Shown: positions 7,419-16,458 of the stretch, one piece after another
How the letters are laid out: each line of letters opens with the position of its first letter
Position numbering within the stretch: the first letter of the stretch is position 1
NCBI GenBank assembly: GCA_021372865.1
Contig: JAJFTO010000012.1
Location: 62,001-126,000, forward strand
Length of the DNA stretch: 64,000 nt
From: Porphyromonadaceae bacterium
GTDB lineage: Bacteria > Bacteroidota > Bacteroidia > Bacteroidales > Dysgonomonadaceae
Reading direction: 5' to 3'
Program-made: the position numbers and the translations under genes
Notes under the pieces: model-generated
What the model was told of the DNA's origin: nothing
Database searches by the model: none
What the model saw: only the letters and a program-made list of their open reading frames with translations

Positions 7419-9375
7419 AATTCAACATCACTTGTCCACCCGTAATGGGGAGAGCCTGTCCTGTTTCGCCGCATTGTTCCATCAGGTAGAGCACCCCTCT
7501 GGTCACATCGGCCGGGGTACACCCCTTGCCCATAGGTACTTTCGACAGGTAGAACGCTTTCACATCCTCTACAGTTTTGGCACCAGGCACTTTTCCCGCC
7601 TTCAGATATTGCACAAAAAGCCCCTTTTCGGGATCGCTCCAGAGAGGCCCTTCGTAGAAGTTCCCCGGACAGATGGCGTTCACCTTGATGCGGAAGGGAG
7701 CCAGCTCCAGCGCAAAAGATTGGGTGAGGCCGATACCGCCAAATTTTCCCCCCGCATAAGCAAAATTCGCTTTGCTTCCCTGCAGACCCGATTTGGAGTT
7801 GATCTGGATGATGTCGGCAAAGTAATCCTCCGGGGCATATTTTGTTTGTAACTTCATCACCCAACTGACCACTTTCGTCGCATAAAAATAAGCATTGTAA
7901 TTGATACGGGTGACAAAATCAAAATTCTCAGGCGTCATCTCTTCCAATCCGCCTGCCCGCAGCACGCCAGCATTGCTGATAAAACAGTCGATGGCACCGA
8001 ATGCGCAAACCGTTTCCTGCACTAGGTTCTCCAGACTGGCCATATCCGCCACGTTCGTTTTTACGAAAATAGCCTGATTGCTATTTGCTGTCTGGTTAAA
8101 GTCAACCGCTGTGACCTTGCCCATCTCTTCATTCAGGTCGGCCACCACGATGTTGGCACCTTCTGGCAGGAGACATCGGCCAATGCCTTCGCCAAAGCCC
8201 TGTGCAGCACCTGTGATGATGATTGTTCTGTTCTCTACACGTCCTTTGGATCCGCCAGCAGACACACTGCGGCGATAGTTCTCCACTTCCCAGTGGTCGA
8301 TAAAATCGATCTGTTCCCGCGTCATCGGGTGCGAACCGCCAAACGAGCGGGATAGCCAGGCTACCTTCATCGCATCTTCGAATACATCAAGAATGATGTC
8401 GCACTGGCGGGCATTGTCACCTGCTGCGACCAATCCGATTCCCTTGATCAGCAATACCTTTGGCTGATAACCAAATTTTTCAGTAAAGGTGGCCATCTTA
8501 TTCTTAGCTTCGGAGAGAATCTTGTCTGGTACTTCTTCCTGAAGAAAGAGATAGTTTGATTTACAGTAAACGATTTCATCCGGAGTAAACGGTCCGGATA
8601 TATCCCGCTGATTTTCTGTATGATTATAGTACTCAATCAATGCATTGTTGCGTACCCTTAGCGTTTTCAATCCGTGATCGGATAGCATCATTCGCAATGC
8701 GGGGAGCGTCTCAACGGCTCTGTGAGAGGATTCCTTTTCCTCCGAAGGTAACAGGTTTGTAACGGATCCTTCGAGTTGATCCAGTATGTCGGCATAGATT
8801 GATTTTATCTCCTCGATGGTTCCGGCAGCCACAAAGATACCGTGGTTCTGCAGCCAGATCACTTTCGGCTCCTCTCCGTTGGATACCCGATACGCTTTGA
8901 TGCGTTCATACACCTTTTTGAACAGCAAATATCCCGGATCTGTATATTCCACGTAGAGTGTTTTGTCTCCAAACAACCTTTTCAACGAGGCTTCTGCATC
9001 CTGTGCACACATCAGTCCGTTCACCGCTGTCGGATGTAGATGTACCACAAAGGGATAATCGATCACATTGTGCATCGAAGTCTCCACTGAGGGACGTTTT
9101 CCTTTCGTGAGTGTGGCAGCTGCCAGGTCGTTTTTCACTTGCTCCTCCCGCTCATCGGGTTCACTGCTGTAAATTTTCTCCGACATTGGGTTCAGTTTTG
9201 CCCTGTCGAGCACGGCAAATCCCTCTTCGGTGATGGTAGCGAGTGATGAACCGCTTGCCTTCACCCATATTTTTTCGCTGTTCTTATAGGAACTGTTTCC
9301 GCCGCCTGCAATCACAAAACGATTGTCGCGTCCATAAAATTGCGATATCTCTATCAGTTGTTGAATTTCCTTCAT
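7417..9375 (-). CDS. bifunctional class II aldolase / short-chain dehydrogenase (rhamnulose-1-phosphate aldolase type)
   Basis: 652 aa fusion. The N-terminal class II aldolase domain has GGGNSSYK, E98 in SVETSMH, H112 and H114 in VHLHP, and H178 in LQNHGIF. After a linking domain (about 220-370) comes a short-chain dehydrogenase with TGAAQGFGEGIG at 389-400, NAG at 468-470, and the Y540-x3-K544 pair in YAGGK. This is the architecture of the RhaEW-type enzyme (rhamnulose-1-phosphate aldolase fused to a lactaldehyde dehydrogenase/alcohol dehydrogenase), which cleaves rhamnulose-1-phosphate to DHAP and L-lactaldehyde and processes the aldehyde. The divergent rhamnulokinase, isomerase and symporter support this reading. 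No separate RhaD is seen, so this is the likely aldolase of the pathway. Direction of the redox step is not known. Confidence 0.88.
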   Translation of the reverse strand: MKEIQQLIEISQFYGRDNRFVIAGGGNSSYKNSEKIWVKASGSSLATITEEGFAVLDRAKLNPMSEKIYSSEPDEREEQVKNDLAAATLTKGKRPSVETSMHNVIDYPFVVHLHPTAVNGLMCAQDAEASLKRLFGDKTLYVEYTDPGYLLFKKVYERIKAYRVSNGEEPKVIWLQNHGIFVAAGTIEEIKSIYADILDQLEGSVTNLLPSEEKESSHRAVETLPALRMMLSDHGLKTLRVRNNALIEYYNHTENQRDISGPFTPDEIVYCKSNYLFLQEEVPDKILSEAKNKMATFTEKFGYQPKVLLIKGIGLVAAGDNARQCDIILDVFEDAMKVAWLSRSFGGSHPMTREQIDFIDHWEVENYRRSVSAGGSKGRVENRTIIITGAAQGFGEGIGRCLLPEGANIVVADLNEEMGKVTAVDFNQTANSNQAIFVKTNVADMASLENLVQETVCAFGAIDCFISNAGVLRAGGLEEMTPENFDFVTRINYNAYFYATKVVSWVMKLQTKYAPEDYFADIIQINSKSGLQGSKANFAYAGGKFGGIGLTQSFALELAPFRIKVNAICPGNFYEGPLWSDPEKGLFVQYLKAGKVPGAKTVEDVKAFYLSKVPMGKGCTPADVTRGVLYLMEQCGETGQALPITGGQVMLN

Positions 9376-9384
9376 TTTAGTTTT

Positions 9385-10551
9385 TTATCGGGTTACGCCC
9401 AGTTCATTGTTGATGAGTGCATCACCCAACGTCACAAATTCATCTCTTTTTGAACGATCTGCATTTCCACGCGCATCCACATAACCATCCAGCCCCTGTG
9501 AAACCACATGCTGATGTGCGGCGATCAGGCAGGCACCCTCGTAGTTTATCCGTTTCAGCCGATCAGTCAGTTTAACACCATGTCGAGCAAACAGCTCAAT
9601 GGGTTCCATGGCCGGAGAATTGTGTTCGCTTCCGAAGGTAACCACAAAACCACGTTCATGCAGATAGGCAGCATAATTCTCCAATAAAGCCACATCGTTG
9701 CGTGTGGTGATGAATTCCACCGAATGGAAACCCCGTTCGGTCAGTTGATCGGCCACCCGCGTCAGGTCCGATTCAAAGTCGGTGTAGTTACCCTGGGCGT
9801 CGTCCGCCAGGAAGGGATAAGTAGGGATACCCCCCGCTGCCACAATCATTTTTTGTACTTGCTCCATCGGAAGAAAAGCAGTCGCCTCCTCTGGTACAAA
9901 CGCTGCACCGCCGACTTTCAGCAGGTTACCACGAATTTCATTTTCCACCGCTGCGATGTTATTTACAGATGACTTCACCACTTTTCCGCTGAAAAGCGTC
10001 GTCAATAGGGATTCTATCGCAGCCTCCTCATTGTGACAGACCTCATATACCTTCATTCGCAGTGCCCTGGCCAGATGACGTTCACGGAGAGAGCCACTGG
10101 TCAGATCCCGTTTGATCTGCTCAACATCGAGGGTGAAGGATGCCTTCTTTTCCCGGAGGTGTTCATTCAGCTTCGCACACATCACCTTCACCTGTCGGTT
10201 CGATTCGGCCTGCACCGTAGAGAGGATCGTAGCATACGGTTCACTCAACCGGAAGGGATATGACATTCCTTTCCCACTGAGGTAGGTACGACCAGGGTTG
10301 GCGGGATCATTTACCCGCAATCCGGCCTTTTGATCCGCTTCATTCAGACTGATGAACTCAATCCCGAATAGTGGATAGAGTTTCCGTTTCTGACAGCCGA
10401 GGGCCCATGCTTCATACCCTTTTGCAGTGTAAAAATCGTTGATCCCGAGTACACGCACATTTTCTGTCACTGCCCTGTCCAGCGCCTCATCGATATCCCG
10501 AAAAGCGCTGAAAGAATAGGGTGTGTGCAAGTGGGCATTTACATTTATCAT
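9385..10551 (-). CDS. PHP-domain protein of unknown substrate
   Basis: 388 aa. The N terminus NAHLHTPYSFSAF (H7, H9) is the first metal motif of the PHP (polymerase and histidinol phosphatase) superfamily; GIEF (E65) and a late FGSEHNSP segment provide further typical metal ligands. PHP enzymes are metal-dependent phosphoesterases or related hydrolases. No DNA polymerase or HisK features are present, and the middle section is not familiar. It lies 9 bases upstream of the aldolase/SDR gene in the same operon, so a sugar-phosphate or metabolite phosphatase/hydrolase role in rhamnose breakdown is my inference. It is one of the least explained members of the operon. Confidence 0.75.
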   Translation of the reverse strand: MINVNAHLHTPYSFSAFRDIDEALDRAVTENVRVLGINDFYTAKGYEAWALGCQKRKLYPLFGIEFISLNEADQKAGLRVNDPANPGRTYLSGKGMSYPFRLSEPYATILSTVQAESNRQVKVMCAKLNEHLREKKASFTLDVEQIKRDLTSGSLRERHLARALRMKVYEVCHNEEAAIESLLTTLFSGKVVKSSVNNIAAVENEIRGNLLKVGGAAFVPEEATAFLPMEQVQKMIVAAGGIPTYPFLADDAQGNYTDFESDLTRVADQLTERGFHSVEFITTRNDVALLENYAAYLHERGFVVTFGSEHNSPAMEPIELFARHGVKLTDRLKRINYEGACLIAAHQHVVSQGLDGYVDARGNADRSKRDEFVTLGDALINNELGVTR

Positions 10552-10557
10552 AAATTG

Positions 10558-10632
10558 ATTAGTAGATTAGTAGATTAGCAGATTGTTGATTAATCATCAC
10601 ATCACCGAATCATCGAATCGTCACATCATTTT
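10558..10632. repeat. short-period degenerate repeats in operon spacer
   Basis: The spacer between the E1 and PHP genes consists of about three GATTAGTAG-like 9-base units (10558-10585) followed by degenerate CATCACATCA / CGAATCATCGAATCGTCACATC units up to about 10630. No gene or promoter was seen. Similar GATGTGACGATG-like wording occurs after ffh at 54.5 kb. Confidence 0.6.
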
Positions 10633-10633
10633 A

Positions 10634-13093
10634 TCAAATTCCTTTTTTCGCACGTTTCACCATCTCGCCGTCAGTAAAGTTCTGTCCGGGGATAACCCCT
10701 TTCAGCGGCTGAATCCGTTCGTGGATCAGATCCAGGAACCAGGAGGGTTGCGGGAAGAAAGCATCTTCCAGCTCATGTGCCGGAGTGATCCAGTTTCGTG
10801 AACCCAACACGCATACAGGAGCATCAAGGTAGTCGAATGCCAGCTGACCGATGTTTGCCGCCAGGTCGTTCAGGAAGGATCCCCGGGTGGTAGCTTCGCC
10901 GGCCACGATGATCTTTCCGGTTTTCTTTACCGACGCAATCACTTTCTCATAATTGAAGGGCACCAGCGTGCGTGCATCGATCACCTCGGCGCTGAGACCA
11001 TATTTTTCTTCCAGTTCTTTTGCCGCTTTCAATGCTGGGTAGAGGGTGTGACCGACAGTCAGGAAGGTAATGTCCTTTCCCTCCTTCTTCACATCAGGTT
11101 CACCCAGCGTTATCTCGTAATAACCTGTGGGTACACCTTCTTCATGAAATTGTTCACCCACATCATAAATGCGTTGGCTCTCAAAGAAAATGACCGGGTC
11201 AGTACCCTGCAGTGCCGCATTCATCATCCCTTTGGCATCGTAGGGTGTGACAGGGTAGCAGACCTTGATGCCGGGGATGTGAGCCGCCAGCGAAGTCCAG
11301 TCCTGTGAGTGCTGTGCTCCATATTTGGAACCCACGGAGACACGCACTACCACTGGCATTTTCAACAAGTTGCCGCTCATGGCCTGCCACTTGGGCAGCT
11401 GGTTGAAGATCTCGTCCCCTGCCCTGCCGATGAAGTCGCAGTACATGATCTCCGGTATCACCCGTCCGCCGCACATGGCGTAGCCGATGGCCGTACCCAC
11501 GATGGATGCCTCGGCAATGGGTGAATTAAAGAGGCGGTGATAGGGTAATGCTTCGGTCAGTCCGCCATACACGGCAAAGGCACCACCCCAGTCGCGGTTC
11601 TCCTCACCATAAGCGATGAGCGATGCATCTTTATAAAAACGGTCAATGATTGCCTCAAAGATGCCGTCGCGTAGCTGATACTGCTTCATCTTGCTGAAAG
11701 GTTTCCCTTCGGCATCAAAGGCAAAACGTTCCTTGTTGGCAATCTTTTTTACGCGAGGGTTTTCCTCCATCGGCATCAGCACATCCGGCTTTGCATTGGA
11801 GAAAGAGTCGACCGATCCGTTGGAGAACATCATCTCACCGATGATGTCGGCATGGTCCATCCGGGGTGACACTTCGTCGTTGATAGCCAGCAGGAACATC
11901 TCGTTCACCAGTTTCTGGATATCATCTGATATCAGGTCGAGGTCACCCTGTGATACCACCCCGGCCTCGAGCAGCTGCTCACCATAGCTGCGAATACAGT
12001 CCTGTGCTTCCCATGCCTCCACCTCTTCTTTGGTGCGGTAGGACGAAGCGTCGGAGGGAGAGTGTCCACTGTAACGGTAGGTAAGTACATCGAGCAGCAC
12101 CGGACCCCTTTTTTCTTCGATTATTTTACGCTTGCGATTATAGGCATCGATCACGGCCAACGGATTGTAACCATCCACCCTTTCGGCATGCATCTGTTCA
12201 CCGTTCACTCCGGCGCCTATGCGGGCTGCAATGCCGTAGCCCATGGTCTCACCCACAGTCTGGCCACCCATACCGTATTGGTTGTTCATGATGTTGATGA
12301 TCACCGGCAGTCCGCCTTTCATCTCTCCTTCCCAGAGTTGGGTGAACTGATCCATCGCGGCAAAGTTGATACCCTCCCACACCGGGCCGCATGCCAGGGA
12401 GGCGTCACCTATGTTAGCTACTACCAATCCTGGCTTACGGTTTACCTTTTTATAGAGGGCTGCTCCCACAGCGATATCGCCCGATCCGCCCACGATGGCA
12501 TTGTTGGGATAGACACCGAAAGGGGTAAAAAAGGCATGCATCGATCCCCCCAATCCTCTGTTAAATCCGGTCTTACGGGCAAATATCTCGGCCAGTGTAC
12601 CGTACACCAGAAATCGTTTTGCGAGTTCTTTGACTGATCCGTTAAAATTTTTTTTCACAATATCATAGACCACCCCATCGAAGAAAGTCTCCATGATTTC
12701 GGTGAGTCGGGCATCATCCAGCTTGTGGATAGCCGACATTCCTTTGGCCAGGATCTCTCCGTGCGAACGATGACTTCCGAAGATAAAATCATCCACCGTC
12801 AGCGTCCAGGCCATGCCCACCGCTGCCGACTCCTGGCCGATGGAAAGGTGTGCCGGTCCAGGATGATTGTAAGGTGTACCTTTATATTCTCCCTTGGTTT
12901 TGATCAGGTTCAACATGGTTTCGAATTCACGGATCAATACCATGTCATGATAAATGGCTTTGAACTCTTCTTTGGTGAAATTCTCTTTCTCGTCTTTCAC
13001 ACTCTTTTGATACTGGTTGACCGGGATGGGCTGAAACTCTACAAATCCTGGGTTACGGACCTGCGACGGATCAATGTTTTGAACTTTGGGCAT
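10634..13093 (-). CDS. 2-oxoacid dehydrogenase E1 component, fused alpha and beta subunits
   Basis: 819 aa thiamine-diphosphate enzyme with both E1 halves in one chain. The alpha part (about 30-430) has the HPGPAHLSIGQE entry, GSHRSHGEILAKG, and a ThDP motif that begins GDASLACGPVWEG and ends IMNNQ. The beta part (from about 475) begins with QLRDGIFEAIIDRF, and has GEENRDWGG, the NSPIAEASIVG block and the HSQDWTSLAAHIPG loop that marks the E1-beta fold. An unusual insert (about 130-185) separates the substrate-channel helix region from the ThDP part. It should decarboxylate or cleave a 2-oxo (or acetoin-like) compound and pass the acyl group to the lipoyl E2 encoded upstream. Pyruvate, branched-chain and acetoin enzymes all share this fold; the substrate is open. 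Confidence 0.87.
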   Translation of the reverse strand: MPKVQNIDPSQVRNPGFVEFQPIPVNQYQKSVKDEKENFTKEEFKAIYHDMVLIREFETMLNLIKTKGEYKGTPYNHPGPAHLSIGQESAAVGMAWTLTVDDFIFGSHRSHGEILAKGMSAIHKLDDARLTEIMETFFDGVVYDIVKKNFNGSVKELAKRFLVYGTLAEIFARKTGFNRGLGGSMHAFFTPFGVYPNNAIVGGSGDIAVGAALYKKVNRKPGLVVANIGDASLACGPVWEGINFAAMDQFTQLWEGEMKGGLPVIINIMNNQYGMGGQTVGETMGYGIAARIGAGVNGEQMHAERVDGYNPLAVIDAYNRKRKIIEEKRGPVLLDVLTYRYSGHSPSDASSYRTKEEVEAWEAQDCIRSYGEQLLEAGVVSQGDLDLISDDIQKLVNEMFLLAINDEVSPRMDHADIIGEMMFSNGSVDSFSNAKPDVLMPMEENPRVKKIANKERFAFDAEGKPFSKMKQYQLRDGIFEAIIDRFYKDASLIAYGEENRDWGGAFAVYGGLTEALPYHRLFNSPIAEASIVGTAIGYAMCGGRVIPEIMYCDFIGRAGDEIFNQLPKWQAMSGNLLKMPVVVRVSVGSKYGAQHSQDWTSLAAHIPGIKVCYPVTPYDAKGMMNAALQGTDPVIFFESQRIYDVGEQFHEEGVPTGYYEITLGEPDVKKEGKDITFLTVGHTLYPALKAAKELEEKYGLSAEVIDARTLVPFNYEKVIASVKKTGKIIVAGEATTRGSFLNDLAANIGQLAFDYLDAPVCVLGSRNWITPAHELEDAFFPQPSWFLDLIHERIQPLKGVIPGQNFTDGEMVKRAKKGI

Positions 13094-13295
13094 TTTATAT
13101 TGATTTACTGATTTAATTACTTTGCTTCGTTATTATTTACTTTATATTTTTTGTTTACTGCATTCACGTTATTCTCACATTGTGTGATTCGGCATTGCCG
13201 TTATTTACTTCGTGTCATTCGTTCGTTGCGCTCACGTTATTCGCGCTTCGCCCGTTACAAAATAGCCACTGAATAACTATCGAATTGCTACTGAA
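13094..13295. repeat. low-complexity spacer between E1 and E3 genes
   Basis: About 200 bases with no plausible gene. It is made of recurring TTATTTACTT / CACGTTATTC / TTCGTTCGTTGCGCTCACG-like words, a degenerate short-period repeat. It contains no -7/-33 promoter pair that I could find, so E3 and E1 are probably still one transcript. Confidence 0.5.
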
Positions 13296-14648
13296 TCACA
13301 AAAAAACAGTCTCTTTGATAATTTCACTCACAGTGGGATGTGGGAAGACCACCTCCTGCATCTCTTTCAGTGTTATCTCCTGTTCAATAGCAATGCAGGC
13401 ACCATAAATAATCTCACTGGAAGGATTGCCGAGCAGATGTACACCAATCACTTCGCCATGCTTTTCACCTACCAATACTTTACATATTCCACTGCCACCT
13501 TCATTCTCGGCTACAAAACGTCCTGCATAGGCCATGGACAGTTTGGCTACCTTGTAAGAGATACCCTTTGCTTTGGCCGACTCTTCAGTTTCTCCCACTC
13601 CAGCCACCTCGGGGTTGGTATAGACCACGCCCGGTATAGCATTGTACCGCATGATATCGTCTCGTCCAGTGAGGTTGTTGACCACCACCTCGCCTTCACG
13701 ACTGGCCGTATGGGCAAGCAGGGAAAAGCCGGTCACGTCGCCAGCTGCGAACACGCCTGGAACATTGGTTCGCATCTTTTCATCCACCTTGATACCGTTG
13801 CGCAACAACTCCACTCCCAGGTTTTCCAGGCCGAATCCACTTGTGACAGGACGACGACCCACGCTCAACAGGATTTTCTCACCTTCCACGCTGTGGGTTT
13901 CACCCTCTTTTTCAAAAACGACCGTGTTGCCAGCAATCTGCACCACCTTTGCATTCAAGTTGAATGTAATTCCTTTTTTTGTATAAATGTCGCGCAGCAT
14001 GGCCGACACTTCAAAATCCAGGCCACCCAGTATTTCCGGAAGCATCTCCACCACGGTCACTTTCGTTCCCAGGCTATTGTAGAAACTGGCAAACTCCATG
14101 CCGATCACGCCGCCGCCAATCACGACGAGCGAAGCGGGACGCTCCGTCATTTCCAGGATCTCCCGGTTGGTAAGCACCACTCCTCCGGCTTCCTGCAGAC
14201 CTGGGATGGGTGGCACAGAGGCTTCCGATCCCGTACAGATGAGCAGGTTTTTCCCATTGTATTTCTCTCCGTTGCAACTTACCTCAATGCCTTCCGCTGA
14301 ACGACCTTCAATCAGAGCCTCACCTTTTACCACGGTGACATGGTTCGACTTCATTTTACTCTCCACACCTGAGACCAGCTTGCGAACCACTTTTTTCTTG
14401 CGAGAAATCATCTTTTCATAGTCGAAGCGGATGTTATCCCCCATTATACCATATTTATCTCCATGCAAGGCGTTCTCATAAATCTTGGCACTATAGAGCA
14501 AAGTTTTCGTAGGGATACATCCTTCGTTTAGACATACACCCCCCATCGCTTTTTTTTCGAAAAGGACCACTTTTAATCCTGCGTGTCCGGCTCTTTCTGC
14601 CGCTACATAACCGGCAGGGCCTCCACCAATGATCAGTAAATCTATCAT
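13296..14648 (-). CDS. lpdA: dihydrolipoamide dehydrogenase (E3)
   Basis: FAD/NAD disulfide oxidoreductase of 450 aa that reoxidises the lipoyl arm of 2-oxoacid dehydrogenase complexes. It has the FAD motif GGGPAGYVAAERA, the redox-active pair C39-C44 in GGVCLNEGCIPTK, the NAD-binding VVIGGGVIGMEFA, the second FAD motif VFAAGDVTG, and the C-terminal active-site HPT with H437 in VVFPHPTVSE. It is the middle gene of E2-E3-E1, so it very likely serves this complex. It has no N-terminal lipoyl domain, unlike some acetoin-system E3 proteins. Confidence 0.94.
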   Translation of the reverse strand: MIDLLIIGGGPAGYVAAERAGHAGLKVVLFEKKAMGGVCLNEGCIPTKTLLYSAKIYENALHGDKYGIMGDNIRFDYEKMISRKKKVVRKLVSGVESKMKSNHVTVVKGEALIEGRSAEGIEVSCNGEKYNGKNLLICTGSEASVPPIPGLQEAGGVVLTNREILEMTERPASLVVIGGGVIGMEFASFYNSLGTKVTVVEMLPEILGGLDFEVSAMLRDIYTKKGITFNLNAKVVQIAGNTVVFEKEGETHSVEGEKILLSVGRRPVTSGFGLENLGVELLRNGIKVDEKMRTNVPGVFAAGDVTGFSLLAHTASREGEVVVNNLTGRDDIMRYNAIPGVVYTNPEVAGVGETEESAKAKGISYKVAKLSMAYAGRFVAENEGGSGICKVLVGEKHGEVIGVHLLGNPSSEIIYGACIAIEQEITLKEMQEVVFPHPTVSEIIKETVFL

Positions 14649-14665
14649 AATTGCAAATATTAATT

Positions 14666-14749
14666 TCTTCGTTAGCTGTCAGCAATCAACTTTTGAATTG
14701 TTATATTGTTTTATAGATCCTTATATTCACTCATTAGCAAATTCCAGAA
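14666..14749. repeat. partial copy of the dispersed element upstream of lpdA
   Basis: The words AGCTGTCAGCAATCAACTTTT (14671-14691) match the CAGCAATCAGCT/AGTCAACTTTCAGC wording of the element at 54.6 and 58.5 kb. The hairpin part is not evident. It lies about 20 bases before the lpdA start, the same position as the other copies. Remainder of the spacer is AT-rich. Confidence 0.35.
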
Positions 14750-16084
14750 TCAAAATCCAATTTCCAGCGTTTCTATTTCCGTGGCAATCTGTTTCAGGAA
14801 GCGTGTTGCTTCACCGCCATCCAGGGAACGATGATCGTAAGTAAGACTCAGCCCGATGTGGGGCACAAAGGCATACACCCCGTCGCCCAGATCTTTGGGA
14901 CGGGGCAGGATCGTATTCACACCAAGGATGGCCGACTGCGGCAGGTTGATCACCGGTGTAAACATTTCAACCCCGTAATTGCCGAGATTCGAGACGGTGA
15001 ATGTGGCGGTTTCTGCAGCGAGCATGTCGGGATTCACATTGCCGCTGCGGCAGGCTGCTGCAAGCTCCCTAAGCTTGCCGGAGAGATCTGCGATGGAGAG
15101 GTCATCGGCGTTGCGTAATGCAGGCACCATCAATCCCCGTTCCGTATCCACAGCCAACCCGAGGTGTATTTTGTGAAAATAACGTTTAGAATCGCCCAGA
15201 AAATGGGTATTGACTTCGGGAAATTTTTTCAGTGCTTTGATCACCGCAAAACAAACCATGTCGTTCAGTGTGATGTTTACAGCAACCCTTCCTTCTTCCA
15301 GCGCAGCCTTTGCTTTTTTCCGAAGTTCCAGCATACGACGCGCATCTGCACCCAGATGATGGGTGAGCTGTGCTGAATTCTGTAATGAAGCATGCATTGA
15401 TCTGGCAATCAGCTTGCGCATATTCGACAGTTTTTTATCTTCGTAATCCATTCCGTAAATGGCATTTACCGGAGCTGCCAGATCAGATGCACGGGCTCTG
15501 CCAGCCAGGCCGGTACCCTTTGCTTCCGGCTGAAGACCTGCCTCGGCTGCCACTTTCTTCGCAAGCGACGTCATCTTCGGACGGTCAGTCAGATAGGCCA
15601 CTACATCATTCTCCACAATCCGACCTCTGGGACCCGTACCATCAAGTTGTGACACCGAAACAGCATTTTTTTCAGCCAGTTTCTTTGCCCTCGGCGAGAT
15701 AAACCGGTTTTCGGTATCTACCTTTGGCGTCTCCATAGCAGGGTAATTATCTCCGGTGATAACGGGTGAGGGCACATCCGATGAAGGAGCTACCCCCCCC
15801 CCTGTTTCTGCAAAGACGGGGGCGGATAGTGCGAAGATATCTTCATCCGGTTCACCAATAATCATCATGTTGTCAAGAACCGGTACTTCATCACCCTCAC
15901 AGTAAAAACAGGCCAGCAAGGTACCATCGACTGGCGATTCCTCCTCAAAGGAAGCTTTGTCTGTTTCATAAGAGAACAAGACTTCTCCTTTTTTCACGAT
16001 ATCGCCAATCTTCTTGTGTAACGTTGTAATGATACAACTCTCCACCGATTGTCCCTGTTTGGGCATGATTATAATTGTTGCCAT
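14750..16084 (-). CDS. 2-oxoacid dehydrogenase E2 component (dihydrolipoamide acyltransferase)
   Basis: 444 aa. A single lipoyl domain at the N terminus carries the lipoylation lysine K43 in YETDKASFEEE. A flexible, P/S/T-rich linker (about 85-125) leads to a peripheral subunit-binding domain (FISPRAKKLAEKN at 128-140, then GPRGRIVENDV). The catalytic acyltransferase domain ends with DHRSLDGG, giving H418 and D422 as the usual catalytic pair. It is the first gene of the long minus-strand operon and is preceded by a good promoter at 16143-16172. Together with E3 and the fused E1 it makes a complete complex. The acyl group transferred is unknown; the divergent rhamnose genes suggest a product of rhamnose breakdown. 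Confidence 0.92.
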   Translation of the reverse strand: MATIIIMPKQGQSVESCIITTLHKKIGDIVKKGEVLFSYETDKASFEEESPVDGTLLACFYCEGDEVPVLDNMMIIGEPDEDIFALSAPVFAETGGGVAPSSDVPSPVITGDNYPAMETPKVDTENRFISPRAKKLAEKNAVSVSQLDGTGPRGRIVENDVVAYLTDRPKMTSLAKKVAAEAGLQPEAKGTGLAGRARASDLAAPVNAIYGMDYEDKKLSNMRKLIARSMHASLQNSAQLTHHLGADARRMLELRKKAKAALEEGRVAVNITLNDMVCFAVIKALKKFPEVNTHFLGDSKRYFHKIHLGLAVDTERGLMVPALRNADDLSIADLSGKLRELAAACRSGNVNPDMLAAETATFTVSNLGNYGVEMFTPVINLPQSAILGVNTILPRPKDLGDGVYAFVPHIGLSLTYDHRSLDGGEATRFLKQIATEIETLEIGF

Positions 16085-16142
16085 TTATCAGTGATTTAAG
16101 TTTTTTCAGAATTAAATTAAAGTGTGCTGAACTATGCTGGTG

Positions 16143-16172
16143 CAAAGATACTTTTATTTGATAAAAAATCAA
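16143..16172 (-). promoter_or_regulatory. promoter of the E2-E3-E1/aldolase operon
   Basis: On the minus strand, TTG (16170-16172), 19 bases, then TATCTTTG (16143-16150), a perfect Bacteroidetes TAnnTTTG. Transcription would begin near 16137, about 53 bases before the E2 start codon. The 435-base region 16085-16519 between the two divergent operons contains this, the rhaB promoter and AT-rich sequence in which I could not define an operator. Confidence 0.65.
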
Positions 16173-16458
16173 AAAAACCATTTTACTTATATCTTGTAAA
16201 CACATACTAAAGTTCTAAATATTTTGATTGGGATTTGCAAGCAGATCTTCTGTTTTTCTGTAATTTTACGAAACGAACATCAGATTCTTTCAGACGGACA
16301 AATGTATCAAATTTGTTATGAATCCTGTTCTAATATTTGATATTTTCGCTTTGTTTTTTGACATCAAACTTTTACGTGAATAATAAGATGAAATGGGTAA
16401 ATGATATTATTTTTCACAACCTTTGTCAAAAAGTATAGTTTTTAAATCATTTATTTTA

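Noticed and set aside
7217..7864. 215-codon minus-strand frame beginning inside the aldolase/SDR gene
   Set aside because: It overlaps the SDR domain in another frame; only the separate frame at 7185-7418 gives a family match.
10558..10632. CRISPR-like repetition in the spacer
   Set aside because: Units are 9-11 bases, degenerate and without spacers of constant length; no cas genes are near.
12062..12637. 191-codon plus-strand frame inside the E1 gene
   Set aside because: Antisense to the conserved ThDP region of E1; a by-product of codon bias.
13338..14300. 320-codon plus-strand open frame opposite lpdA
   Set aside because: Wholly antisense to a gene with all E3 motifs; the translation is rich in His, Cys and low-complexity text, with no family resemblance.
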